A DNA stretch of 6,403 bases from Verrucomicrobiales bacterium (lineage in GTDB: Bacteria; Verrucomicrobiota; Verrucomicrobiia; Limisphaerales; UBA1100). Shown piece after piece: positions 1 to 6,403 of this stretch (its first letter is position 1; the number at the start of each line of letters is the position of its first letter). The notes below the pieces were generated by a model. It had not been told where the DNA came from. It did no database searches and saw only the letters and a program-made list of their open reading frames with translations. The position numbers were made by a program, and so were the translations under genes. The stretch covers positions 1-6,403 of the forward strand of contig WTHG01000330.1 of assembly GCA_011523245.1 (NCBI GenBank), in the 5' to 3' direction.

Positions 1-2424
1 CTGGATCGGCTGCGCGAACTGCGCCGCGTCCTCACCGCGATGGCGGCCGACACCGCCAACAATCTCCGGAACCACGTGGAGCAGGGCGAACTAATCACTA
101 AACAGGCCGTCAACTATCTGGAGGCCATCAAATTGGATGGCTGGACGGATAATGAACTGGAAGTTTTCAAGGCCGATTTACTAGATCCTTTTCTGAAACT
201 GGACCCAGTGCAGGTTGATGAAAACGACAAAGCCACCTTGCTGGCATTGCAGCCAGTCGTGAATCGTTGGGAGCAAACCATTCGCAACCTCCTCCCCCAA
301 GGGGCCGCGGCGTTGGATGCGCTGGATCCGGACACGCGCGCCGCGGTGGAGCGCTTTGATCGTACCCCGCGATGGCAGCGGCTCGAGACGCAATTGTTGG
401 ATGGCGCCGGCGGATTGGTAAACCAACTGGCGGCTGAGCATAATGTGGAGTTACTTGCCCTCACCGCGCGCCGTTTCCAAATGTTGTGGCACCCCGGCGC
501 CTTGGGCAATGTGGATGATGAGTCGGCCAATGAGGTAGAAGACAATCCCTTGGCCACCCCGCGCACGCTTCCTGTGGCTGCCACCAACATGGTAACGGAC
601 CTGACCACCGGTATTCTCGAAGGCGCGATTTCAGAAAATCCGGAAGAGAAATTGTTCGTGGTGCTCTTCACCGATGGCCAACACAATGTCGATGGCACGT
701 CGCCATTAGGGATGGCCGCGCAGTTGAAAGATCGCGGCATCGCCGTACATGTTGTGGGCATGGGCACCACGGAAGTGGCGCGTGATTTGGCCGTTCTGAA
801 GGCCGAGACGCCCAGCGCCGTTTATCCCGATGCCCGGCTCACCGGCCATGTGATCGTGCAGGATGGTATGGATCCGGGCAAACCATTCACTGTGCGCATA
901 GAGCATCACGGCGTGCCGGTGTGGCAGCGTGAATTTGTCACCGCCCGCAAGCGCCGCAAGCTGCCGTTTGATTTCCCGATCAAAGCCATCGTGGATGCCG
1001 AGCAAGCCCGCCTGAGTAAAGATCTGCGTTTTGCGAATTTGCCCTTGGTATTCAACGTGGTGATCCCGCCGGTGGAAGGGGAATCCAAGGACGACAACAA
1101 TGTCGGCACCTTGCGCGTGAACGCCGTTACCCAAAAGCCGCGCATCCTGTTTGTGGATACTCGCCCGCGCTGGGAATTTCGCTACCTGCGCAACTTGCTG
1201 GAGCGTGATGAACGCTGGGAGGTGAATACCATTCAGGCTAACTGGACCAATGCCGGCACGCCTACCATGGGTCCGCGCGGGAATCAGCTTGGGCAATTTC
1301 CTAACTCGCGCGATTTATTTTTCCAGTATCAACTCGTGATTATGGGCGACGTGAATAAGGGCGTGTTTGCGCCGGCCGAACTCCAGTGGATGCGCGAATT
1401 TGTGCAATTCAATGGAGGCGGCATGATCTTCATTGATGGCCGCATGGAACGGCATTTTAATTTTATCGGGACCCCGGTGTACGATCTGCTTCCCGTAAAA
1501 CTGGCCGCGCAAGGACAGACCGAGCTGCGTAGTTTGGAGACATCCCTGCGCTTTCGCAGTGCCGGCGGTGCGCAGGCTCCCCTGATGTTGGCTGCGGATT
1601 CCGCTTCCAACCTGAAAATCTGGAACGATCTACCCGGCCCGCGTTGGGCGGCGCTCTCCGAGGCCTTGCCCGGCGCGGAAACGTTGCTGGAAATTGTCGA
1701 TGCCAACACGCAAAAGGCTGTACCCGGCCTGGTCTTCCGCAGATTCGGAGCTGGGCGCGTGCTGTATTCCGCCTTTGATGAATCCTGGCGCTGGCGGAAA
1801 GGAGTCGCTGATCTACACCATCAACGCTATTGGAATCAGGTTGCCAAATGGATCATGGAGCCGCCTTTTGCTGTGCAGGATGCTTACATTGCTCTGGACT
1901 CCGGCCCCACCAGTTATGAGCTGGAAGAAACCGCGCTCATCCGTGTACGCATCACCAATCCTCAACTAGCCGTCAACCCCAACCTTAAACCCGAGGCTGT
2001 GATTCTCCGCGAAGGCCGCGTTTTTGACACAGTGCCATTGGCCTCCGATCCACAATCCCTCACCTTTCGCGGTGAAACCGCGCCGTTGGAGGCCGGAGAT
2101 TATGAAGTTCGTGTGCGCATACCCGGTGTTCCGGATGGGCTGATCAAGGCCAGCACTGCCTTCACCGTTGCCTCCAATCCTTTCGGCGAGCTGGGTCGTC
2201 TGCACTGCGACGAATTGCTCCTGCGCCAAATCGCCAAGGATTCCGGGGGCGAATACTATCGCGAAGAGGAGATGCAACGCTTGGTGGAACTGCTGGGCCC
2301 CGCTAGTGACCATCGTGAAATCACCGAAGAAATCCAGCTCTGGCAAAGCTACTGGTGGTTTGCCCCAATCATGCTCCTCCTCACCACCGAATGGATCCTT
2401 CGTCGCACGAAAGGGCTGGTGTAA
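1..2424 (+). CDS. VWA and glutamine-amidotransferase-like membrane protein (5' partial)
   Basis: The frame is open from base 1, so the ATG at 40 is probably internal and the true start lies upstream. Residues here count from base 1. The VWA fold is seen from about residue 120: strand NVELLAL (148-154), a TDL that fits the second MIDAS motif (199-201), TDGQHN (224-229) and strand GIAVHVVGMG (246-255). The DxSxS MIDAS motif is not visible and should lie upstream. An Ig-like segment follows, then a class I amidotransferase-like fold (380 to about 500) starting ILFVDTRPRWEFRYLR, with the elbow region GGGMIFIDG (472-480) lacking cysteine. WRWR (596-599) is followed by tryptophans 611 and 617, a pattern I associate with this family. 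A second Ig-like segment (about 639-723), a VWA-family-style DSGGEYY stretch and a membrane helix (about 785-800) close the protein. Most of it should face the periplasm. It is probably co-transcribed and translationally coupled with the next gene. Family homologs sit in MoxR/Bat-type clusters; the role is unknown and enzymatic activity is unlikely. Confidence 0.92.
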   Translation: MDRLRELRRVLTAMAADTANNLRNHVEQGELITKQAVNYLEAIKLDGWTDNELEVFKADLLDPFLKLDPVQVDENDKATLLALQPVVNRWEQTIRNLLPQGAAALDALDPDTRAAVERFDRTPRWQRLETQLLDGAGGLVNQLAAEHNVELLALTARRFQMLWHPGALGNVDDESANEVEDNPLATPRTLPVAATNMVTDLTTGILEGAISENPEEKLFVVLFTDGQHNVDGTSPLGMAAQLKDRGIAVHVVGMGTTEVARDLAVLKAETPSAVYPDARLTGHVIVQDGMDPGKPFTVRIEHHGVPVWQREFVTARKRRKLPFDFPIKAIVDAEQARLSKDLRFANLPLVFNVVIPPVEGESKDDNNVGTLRVNAVTQKPRILFVDTRPRWEFRYLRNLLERDERWEVNTIQANWTNAGTPTMGPRGNQLGQFPNSRDLFFQYQLVIMGDVNKGVFAPAELQWMREFVQFNGGGMIFIDGRMERHFNFIGTPVYDLLPVKLAAQGQTELRSLETSLRFRSAGGAQAPLMLAADSASNLKIWNDLPGPRWAALSEALPGAETLLEIVDANTQKAVPGLVFRRFGAGRVLYSAFDESWRWRKGVADLHHQRYWNQVAKWIMEPPFAVQDAYIALDSGPTSYELEETALIRVRITNPQLAVNPNLKPEAVILREGRVFDTVPLASDPQSLTFRGETAPLEAGDYEVRVRIPGVPDGLIKASTAFTVASNPFGELGRLHCDELLLRQIAKDSGGEYYREEEMQRLVELLGPASDHREITEEIQLWQSYWWFAPIMLLLTTEWILRRTKGLV

Positions 2425-2426
2425 TG
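2409..2426 (+). promoter_or_regulatory. Ribosome binding site and stop/start overlap TAATG
   Basis: GAAAGGG at 2409-2415 is a purine-rich Shine-Dalgarno-like sequence 8 bases before ATG at 2424. The stop TAA (2422-2424) shares its last A with that ATG. This arrangement supports translational coupling and decides the start of the second gene: the earlier in-frame ATGs at 2355 and 2391 lie inside the first gene and would add a His/Pro-rich leader that looks like out-of-frame reading of that gene. Confidence 0.8.
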
Positions 2427-5400
2427 AGTTCTCAACTTGATCCCTACATCCGCACCAAACTGTTGGCATTTCGTGGCCGGTTTCGGTGGTTGGTGTTTTT
2501 GCGCGGGGTGAGTTGTGGATTGCTGGCGTTGCTGGGGGGGGTATTGATTTTATCTCTGGCCGACTGGTTGATCGTGATGGATGACCGCACTCGTTATGTG
2601 CTGAGCGGAGGGATGTATTTCTCCGCGTTGTTGATCACGTGGCTAACATGTATCCGTCCACTATTACGGGTGCTGGATGAACGGGAGTTGGCGGCCATGA
2701 TGGAGCGGGAGGAGCCGACGTTGAAATCGCGGCTATTATCGGCTGTGGAATTGGCCGAAGACGAACGGGAACATGAATCAGCTCAGTTCCGTCGGCAGGC
2801 GCAGGCGGAGGTAGTGGAATCTCTGCGGGCGGTGGTGTTGGAACGCTTGTTGCCCACGCGGCTGGTGCAGACTTGGCTGATCGCGGTCACTGTGGTGATT
2901 CTGGCTACGGGCTTGATGGCGGCGTTTGATTCGGGACGCACCTTGATGGTGCGGGCGTTGATGCCCATGATGAATATTGATCGGGTATCGCGAAACAGCA
3001 TTGTTATTCTCACGCCGGAAGGCGGCAATACCGCCGTGCCGGAAAATGACGAGATCGAGATCCGGATTAAGGTGCGTGGTCCGGAACTGGAAGAGGCTCC
3101 CTTGCTCATTGCCGAGCGGCCGGATCAACAGGCGCAAAAGGCGGTGTTCGTTCCGGTGAACGAACTGGATGCGGTGGGAGAGTATGTCACCACCATTGCC
3201 GTGGAATCACAAGATGTGGAATATCGCGTGCACGCCGGTGATGCAGTCAGCCGCCGTTATACCCTGGTGAGTCGACAACGGCCGCAGGTGTTGCGTTATA
3301 TGAAGACGTACACATTACCGGATTACACTGCTCGTCCACCAGAAACGCAATCCGGCGATGATGGGAATCTCGTTGGACTGATCGGCACCCAAGTAAATCT
3401 AGAATTGGAACTGAATCAGGCAGTCGAGAGCGTAATCATGGCGCAGGTGACTCAATCGGCTACTAATAGGATTAACTTTGCGCCCGGCAGTGAACCGACC
3501 CGATGGAGTTTGGATCTGGAGTTGACCGAAAACGGCGCCTATAAAATCCACCTCGCCACTGCTGAAGGGTTAGGCAACAAATCGCCCGTGGAATACTCCA
3601 TTCAGGCTGAGCCGGATTTAATCCCCACCATCGAGCTGACCAAACCAGGCCCGGAGCTGACCGTGGCCCCCGAAGTGATTCTCAAACTGGAAGGCGAAGC
3701 CGAGGATGATATTGGGTTGGCCAAGATTGAGCAGTTGATCAAAATCAATGATCAAGATTGGGAACCTACCGAACTGCAATTCGGCCAACCTCTCAGCACC
3801 AACGTCGTCATTGCCGTGGAGTGGGATCTTCTCAAGATCGAAGCCAAACCTGGCGATATCGTTCTCACCAAGCTCGCCGCCGAAGACCTCAAAGGCAGCC
3901 GCACCGAATCCCGGCCCGTGCGCTTGAAGCTCGATTCTACACTGTTCGAAACCCACCGCATCGCCGCCTTAAAGGAGCAGCGGCAATGGACCACCAACCT
4001 GTTGGCGGCCACGCAAAAAACAATGGGTTTTCATCAAACCCTTCCTGAGGAGCTGGATGATCTTGTCCAACCGGGAAACGACGCCGAGCGCCGTGCAAAA
4101 GCCACCGAAGCCCTCAAGGCTTTAGGTGTGGCACAAACAACCTGGCAACAAGCCGGCGGCAATTTACCCTCGCTCATTCGCAAAGCTCGACCGGGTCGGG
4201 AAGCTACCGGCTTCAGTTTGGTGGGTAGATTGATCGTGCAGATGGAGTCCGATTGGCTGGAACGCGCCCGGCTGCATTTGCGCCCCATGGAAGGCATCGT
4301 GGTGGATCCCCGTGTCGAGGTTCACGCCAAGCAACTACCTGACGTCATGAAATCCATTCAGTCCGCCGCCACCGGCATGGACACCACAGTGGGAGCCTGG
4401 CTCGCCGCAGACGAAGCTGCCGTGGCGTTGGATTTGCTCGATTACATTCAACGCGCCGCCGAAAGCATGCACCGTGTGGCCAAGGCCGATCGGAATACAG
4501 ATCCCCAAGTGTGGGCACGTTTATTGCGCCGGCAAGAAAGCGCCGGCCGTGAATTGGATGTGGCTCTGGATGTCTTGAAGAAACTTGGCGGCCGCTTACC
4601 GAAGGCGCAGGCCAAAATCGTACAGGCCTTGCACTCGGACTTAACAAAAATCCACACCACACTCAGTGAAGCACAGTCCGCCGAAGCAGAACCGCAAGCC
4701 GCACTCCTAACCGAAGGAGAACGCTGGACCGAGGCCATCACCGGCGCGCGCGATATTTTCCGGCCGATTGTCGATGAGCTTAACAAAGCCGCCCTACAGG
4801 CTCGGGCTACGCTGGAGCAATCCATGAGCACCACCTCCGCCACCGTGGACCGCGTGCGCGGCGGGCTTCAAGCCGTCAAACAGGCTGAAGATAATCTCAA
4901 CAAAGCTAGAGACAACGGAGAAAATGTTCTCTCCGCTCAGGCTGCCTTGAAAGTGGCGGAAGAACACCTCGCACTCGAATGGCGCATCGCCCCACAATTG
5001 TTGCGCGGCCGGGCGCGCATGGAAGAATCCGGCAAAGCCAGTAACGCCCTATTTGTCAGCGACACCGCTCAGGCTGCTGCGGCATTGGGCGCCGTAAAAG
5101 ATGGCCTCGAAGCCGGCCGCGACCGGCGCGAGGTGGAGGCTCAACTCAAGGGCATTGCCGATGCCTTGAAAACCTTAGAGGCCGCCCATGAACTCGCGCT
5201 CCTGGAAAACGCCCTCAAGAATCTAGCCAACCGTGAACGCTGGGAGCATTTGGCGACCGATGCCAATTCCCTGCGCCCCCGCGATTGGCAATGGCTTTCT
5301 CGTCGCCTCGCTTTGTCACCCGAAAAACTTCGCGCCGTGGGCCTTGCGGAAAACGCCAATTTGAACGAGGTTATAAAAGGTCCAGCCGCTCGAGCTGTGG

Positions 5401-5474
5401 CACGCGAGATGAAATCACGCACCCAACAAGCGGGCTTTTTTGTTGAGCCCGATCAAGTCACCCCCCCAAACTAA
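2424..5474 (+). CDS. DUF4175-like large membrane protein with coiled-coil periplasmic domain
   Basis: A protein of 1016 residues of unknown biochemical function. Membrane helices lie at about residues 28-50, 58-77 and 149-168. Between the second and third is a charged helical segment (DERELAAMMEREEP and on), expected to be cytoplasmic. After helix 3 comes a beta-rich periplasmic part resembling DUF4175-type proteins: YTLPDYTARPP (296-306), a GLIGTQVNL strand, AEDDIGLAKIE (426-436), and a VEWDL...PGDIV...AAEDLKG pattern. From about residue 509 (THRIAALKEQRQW) to about 960 the sequence is almost all helical, rich in Ala, Glu, Leu and Arg with heptad-like spacing, suggesting coiled coils or helical bundles. 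The only cysteines are 31 and 76, both in or next to membrane helices, so the periplasmic part has none. The start at 2424 is chosen over 2355 because of the TAATG overlap and ribosome binding site. It lies between the VWA/amidotransferase-like gene and an exported coiled-coil gene, which suggests one envelope complex. The DUF4175 resemblance is by architecture and short motifs only. Confidence 0.92.
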   Translation: MSSQLDPYIRTKLLAFRGRFRWLVFLRGVSCGLLALLGGVLILSLADWLIVMDDRTRYVLSGGMYFSALLITWLTCIRPLLRVLDERELAAMMEREEPTLKSRLLSAVELAEDEREHESAQFRRQAQAEVVESLRAVVLERLLPTRLVQTWLIAVTVVILATGLMAAFDSGRTLMVRALMPMMNIDRVSRNSIVILTPEGGNTAVPENDEIEIRIKVRGPELEEAPLLIAERPDQQAQKAVFVPVNELDAVGEYVTTIAVESQDVEYRVHAGDAVSRRYTLVSRQRPQVLRYMKTYTLPDYTARPPETQSGDDGNLVGLIGTQVNLELELNQAVESVIMAQVTQSATNRINFAPGSEPTRWSLDLELTENGAYKIHLATAEGLGNKSPVEYSIQAEPDLIPTIELTKPGPELTVAPEVILKLEGEAEDDIGLAKIEQLIKINDQDWEPTELQFGQPLSTNVVIAVEWDLLKIEAKPGDIVLTKLAAEDLKGSRTESRPVRLKLDSTLFETHRIAALKEQRQWTTNLLAATQKTMGFHQTLPEELDDLVQPGNDAERRAKATEALKALGVAQTTWQQAGGNLPSLIRKARPGREATGFSLVGRLIVQMESDWLERARLHLRPMEGIVVDPRVEVHAKQLPDVMKSIQSAATGMDTTVGAWLAADEAAVALDLLDYIQRAAESMHRVAKADRNTDPQVWARLLRRQESAGRELDVALDVLKKLGGRLPKAQAKIVQALHSDLTKIHTTLSEAQSAEAEPQAALLTEGERWTEAITGARDIFRPIVDELNKAALQARATLEQSMSTTSATVDRVRGGLQAVKQAEDNLNKARDNGENVLSAQAALKVAEEHLALEWRIAPQLLRGRARMEESGKASNALFVSDTAQAAAALGAVKDGLEAGRDRREVEAQLKGIADALKTLEAAHELALLENALKNLANRERWEHLATDANSLRPRDWQWLSRRLALSPEKLRAVGLAENANLNEVIKGPAARAVAREMKSRTQQAGFFVEPDQVTPPN
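2534..2541 (+). repeat. Run of eight G in coding sequence
   Basis: The codons CTG GGG GGG GTA encode Leu37-Gly-Gly-Val40 inside the first membrane helix of the DUF4175-like protein. Glycine can be coded without such a run, so the tract is a potential slippage or sequencing-error site. The reading frame is intact across it as given. Confidence 0.9.
5424..5451 (+). repeat. Two overlapping, mutually exclusive inverted repeats at the end of the second gene
   Basis: CGGGCT (5431-5436) and AGCCCG (5446-5451) form a perfect 6-bp stem with a 9-base loop. CAACAA (5424-5429) and TTGTTG (5440-5445) form an alternative stem using part of the same sequence. Both are inside the coding sequence, about 20-50 bases before the stop. 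No T-tract follows the GC stem, so this is not a canonical terminator. The stems are short and a role is unproven. Confidence 0.35.
5461..5467 (+). repeat. Run of seven C just before the stop codon of the second gene
   Basis: The codons are ACC CCC CCA AAC TAA (Thr-Pro-Pro-Asn-stop). The -1 frame across this run is open and leads without a stop into the frame of the next gene (CCC CCC AAA CTA ACG AAC GCC ATG). One extra C, or a -1 slip, would therefore join the second and third genes into one polypeptide. Confidence 0.85.
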
Positions 5475-5482
5475 CGAACGCC

Positions 5483-6403
5483 ATGAAACAAGGTATGTCA
5501 TACCCCTTGGTCGCCGCCATCCTATTGGCCTTGGCCATCCCCGCACAGTCTGAGCCGCCTCGTACCCTCGTGCCCGTGGCTGACCCATTGGATCAACTGC
5601 AGGGCAACCTCAAGGAAGCCCGCGCCCAGTCCGCCGACGATTTGGCCGCCGCTCGCAAAGCCCTTCAAGTCGCGGCCCCCAAACTCTCCGAGCGCTTGGG
5701 CAACCTCGCCGAAGCCGTCAAACGCTTGGAAGAACAAACCAACGAAGTCACCGAGGCCGTAGCCAAAGATGCCCAGACCAAGCCCGAGGAATCCAAAGAA
5801 CTCCTCGACGAGCAGGAATCCATCAACAATCGCCTTGAACGCGTGAAAGAAGCCCTGCGCCGTGATGCCAACGCACAGGATGCCAGTCAGAAAGAAGGAC
5901 GCGAACGCCAGCGCGACGCCGATGACGCCGTGGCTATGCTGGAGAAACCTCCGAGCGAAGCCGAACAATCGTTGGAAGCCGCCGCCAAGGCTAACGCCCC
6001 CGAAGATCAACAAGGCTCCCTCACCACCGCCGCTCGTCATCAACGCGAACTCGCCGAAGCCCTCGAGCAACTCGCAGAGCACTATGAAAACGTCGAGAAC
6101 GGTGAACCCGAAAAAACCCGGGCCGATCTCCGCGCCCAAGAGGAAGCCCTCGGCATCAAGGAACAACTCGATGAACAATACGCCGCCTTGGAGCAATTGA
6201 TGGAGCTCGTCAATAAACCCCCCGCCGAAGCCCTCAAGGAACTCGAGGAAAAACTTAAGAACAACCCTGCCATGCAGGCCGAACTGGAGCGTATTGCCGA
6301 GGCCGCCCTCCAAGACGCCCAGCAGGATCTTGCCGACGCCGCGGAAAACCAGCAACAACTTGCCGAAGCCCTCAAACAACCGTTGCCCGAAGATCCCGAT
6401 CCC
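5483..6403 (+). CDS. Secreted coiled-coil protein, function unknown (3' partial)
   Basis: The frame runs from ATG 5483 to the window end with no stop, giving 307 visible residues; the gene continues to the right. The N-terminus MKQGMSYPLVAAILLALAIP looks like a Sec signal peptide with a plausible signal peptidase I site after AQS (residue 23), before Glu-Pro-Pro. The rest is almost wholly helical and very rich in Ala, Glu, Gln, Leu and Lys, with coiled-coil-like spacing (for example LAEAVKRLEEQ, RELAEALEQLAEHYE at 188-202, EEALGIKEQLDEQY at 220-233), broken by short Pro-containing linkers such as KPPSE and NKPPAE. The visible part contains no cysteine. It starts 8 bases after the second gene stops, with no strong Shine-Dalgarno sequence, so coupled translation is likely. 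ATG 5495 is a weaker start because the AAGG before it is only one base away. Exported helical proteins of this style accompany DUF4175-like genes in Planctomycetota and Verrucomicrobiota (recalled, not searched). An elongated periplasmic partner or scaffold is my inference. Confidence 0.9.
   Translation, partial: MKQGMSYPLVAAILLALAIPAQSEPPRTLVPVADPLDQLQGNLKEARAQSADDLAAARKALQVAAPKLSERLGNLAEAVKRLEEQTNEVTEAVAKDAQTKPEESKELLDEQESINNRLERVKEALRRDANAQDASQKEGRERQRDADDAVAMLEKPPSEAEQSLEAAAKANAPEDQQGSLTTAARHQRELAEALEQLAEHYENVENGEPEKTRADLRAQEEALGIKEQLDEQYAALEQLMELVNKPPAEALKELEEKLKNNPAMQAELERIAEAALQDAQQDLADAAENQQQLAEALKQPLPEDPDP
6053..6373 (+). repeat. Three direct copies of a 12-mer encoding Ala-Glu-Ala-Leu
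   Basis: GCCGAAGCCCTC occurs at 6053-6064, 6224-6235 and 6362-6373, each in the same frame and encoding AEAL at the start of a helix (AEALEQL, AEALKEL, AEALKQP). Spacing is 171 and 138 bases, both multiples of three but unequal. The copies fit helix-repeat sequence combined with strong codon preference for GCC, GAA and CTC, rather than a recombination-type repeat. Confidence 0.6.

Noticed and set aside
40..42. ATG at 40 as the true start of the first gene
   Set aside because: The same frame is open to base 1 with plausible protein sequence (LDRLRELRRVLTA), and the VWA domain lacks its first strand, so the gene must begin outside the window.
706..1296. A 196-codon open frame on the - strand
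   Set aside because: It is antisense to the VWA/amidotransferase-like gene, with no recognisable domain and no ribosome binding site context; a shadow frame.
2355..2423. Longer N-terminus for the second gene using ATG 2355 or 2391
   Set aside because: It would overlap the preceding gene by up to 70 bases and add a His/Pro/Cys leader unlike the rest. ATG 2424 has GAAAGGG 8 bases upstream and a TAATG overlap.
2168..2440. A 90-codon + strand frame bridging the first and second genes
   Set aside because: It is an out-of-frame reading of two supported genes, with low-complexity Ser/Pro/Lys content and no domain.
1966..2469. A 167-codon open frame on the - strand across the first gene junction
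   Set aside because: It overlaps the end of the first gene and the start of the second, both well supported on the + strand; its protein shows no domain.
5431..5451. Intrinsic terminator formed by CGGGCT/AGCCCG
   Set aside because: The stem is only 6 bp, lies inside the second gene, has its T-run in the loop instead of after the stem, and is followed closely by a co-directional gene.
5522..6379. A 285-codon open frame on the - strand, rich in Gly, Phe and Leu
   Set aside because: It is antisense to the exported coiled-coil gene. Its composition follows directly from the reverse complements of GCC, GAA, CTC and AAG codons (Gly, Phe, Glu, Leu). The + strand frame has a signal peptide, coupled spacing and coherent helical sequence.

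Overview
The window is wall-to-wall coding on the + strand: three genes in tandem, with the first cut off by the left edge and the third by the right edge. Base composition is moderately GC-rich. The protein types are a periplasmic VWA/glutamine-amidotransferase-like membrane protein, a large DUF4175-like membrane protein, and a secreted coiled-coil protein. This set is characteristic of Verrucomicrobiota and Planctomycetota, where such genes commonly follow a MoxR-type AAA+ ATPase, a DUF58 protein and BatA-like VWA proteins. The assignment to Verrucomicrobiota (a Limisphaerales/Pedosphaera-like lineage) is an inference from protein style; the window holds no rRNA or other taxonomic marker.

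Layout: (1) 1-2424, the C-terminal 807 residues of a protein with VWA domain, Ig-like segment, glutamine-amidotransferase-like fold, second Ig-like segment and one C-terminal membrane helix. (2) 2424-5474, a 1016-residue protein with two N-terminal membrane helices, a third helix further on, a beta-rich periplasmic region and about 450 residues of mostly alpha-helical/coiled-coil sequence. Its ATG shares one base with the preceding stop codon. (3) 5483-6403, the first 307 residues of an exported coiled-coil protein with a signal peptide. It begins 8 bases after gene 2 ends and has no stop inside the window. There are no intergenic gaps that could hold a promoter, terminator or RNA gene, so transcription very probably starts upstream of the window.

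Taken together, the genes look like the distal part of an operon for a cell-envelope complex: two membrane-anchored proteins with large periplasmic domains plus a secreted, elongated, helix-rich partner. The periplasmic parts are almost free of cysteine, and the amidotransferase-like fold has no catalytic cysteine, which suggests binding or scaffolding rather than amidotransfer. The biological role of this gene set is, to my knowledge, not established. I see no mobile element, CRISPR array, tRNA, rRNA or defence-type gene here.
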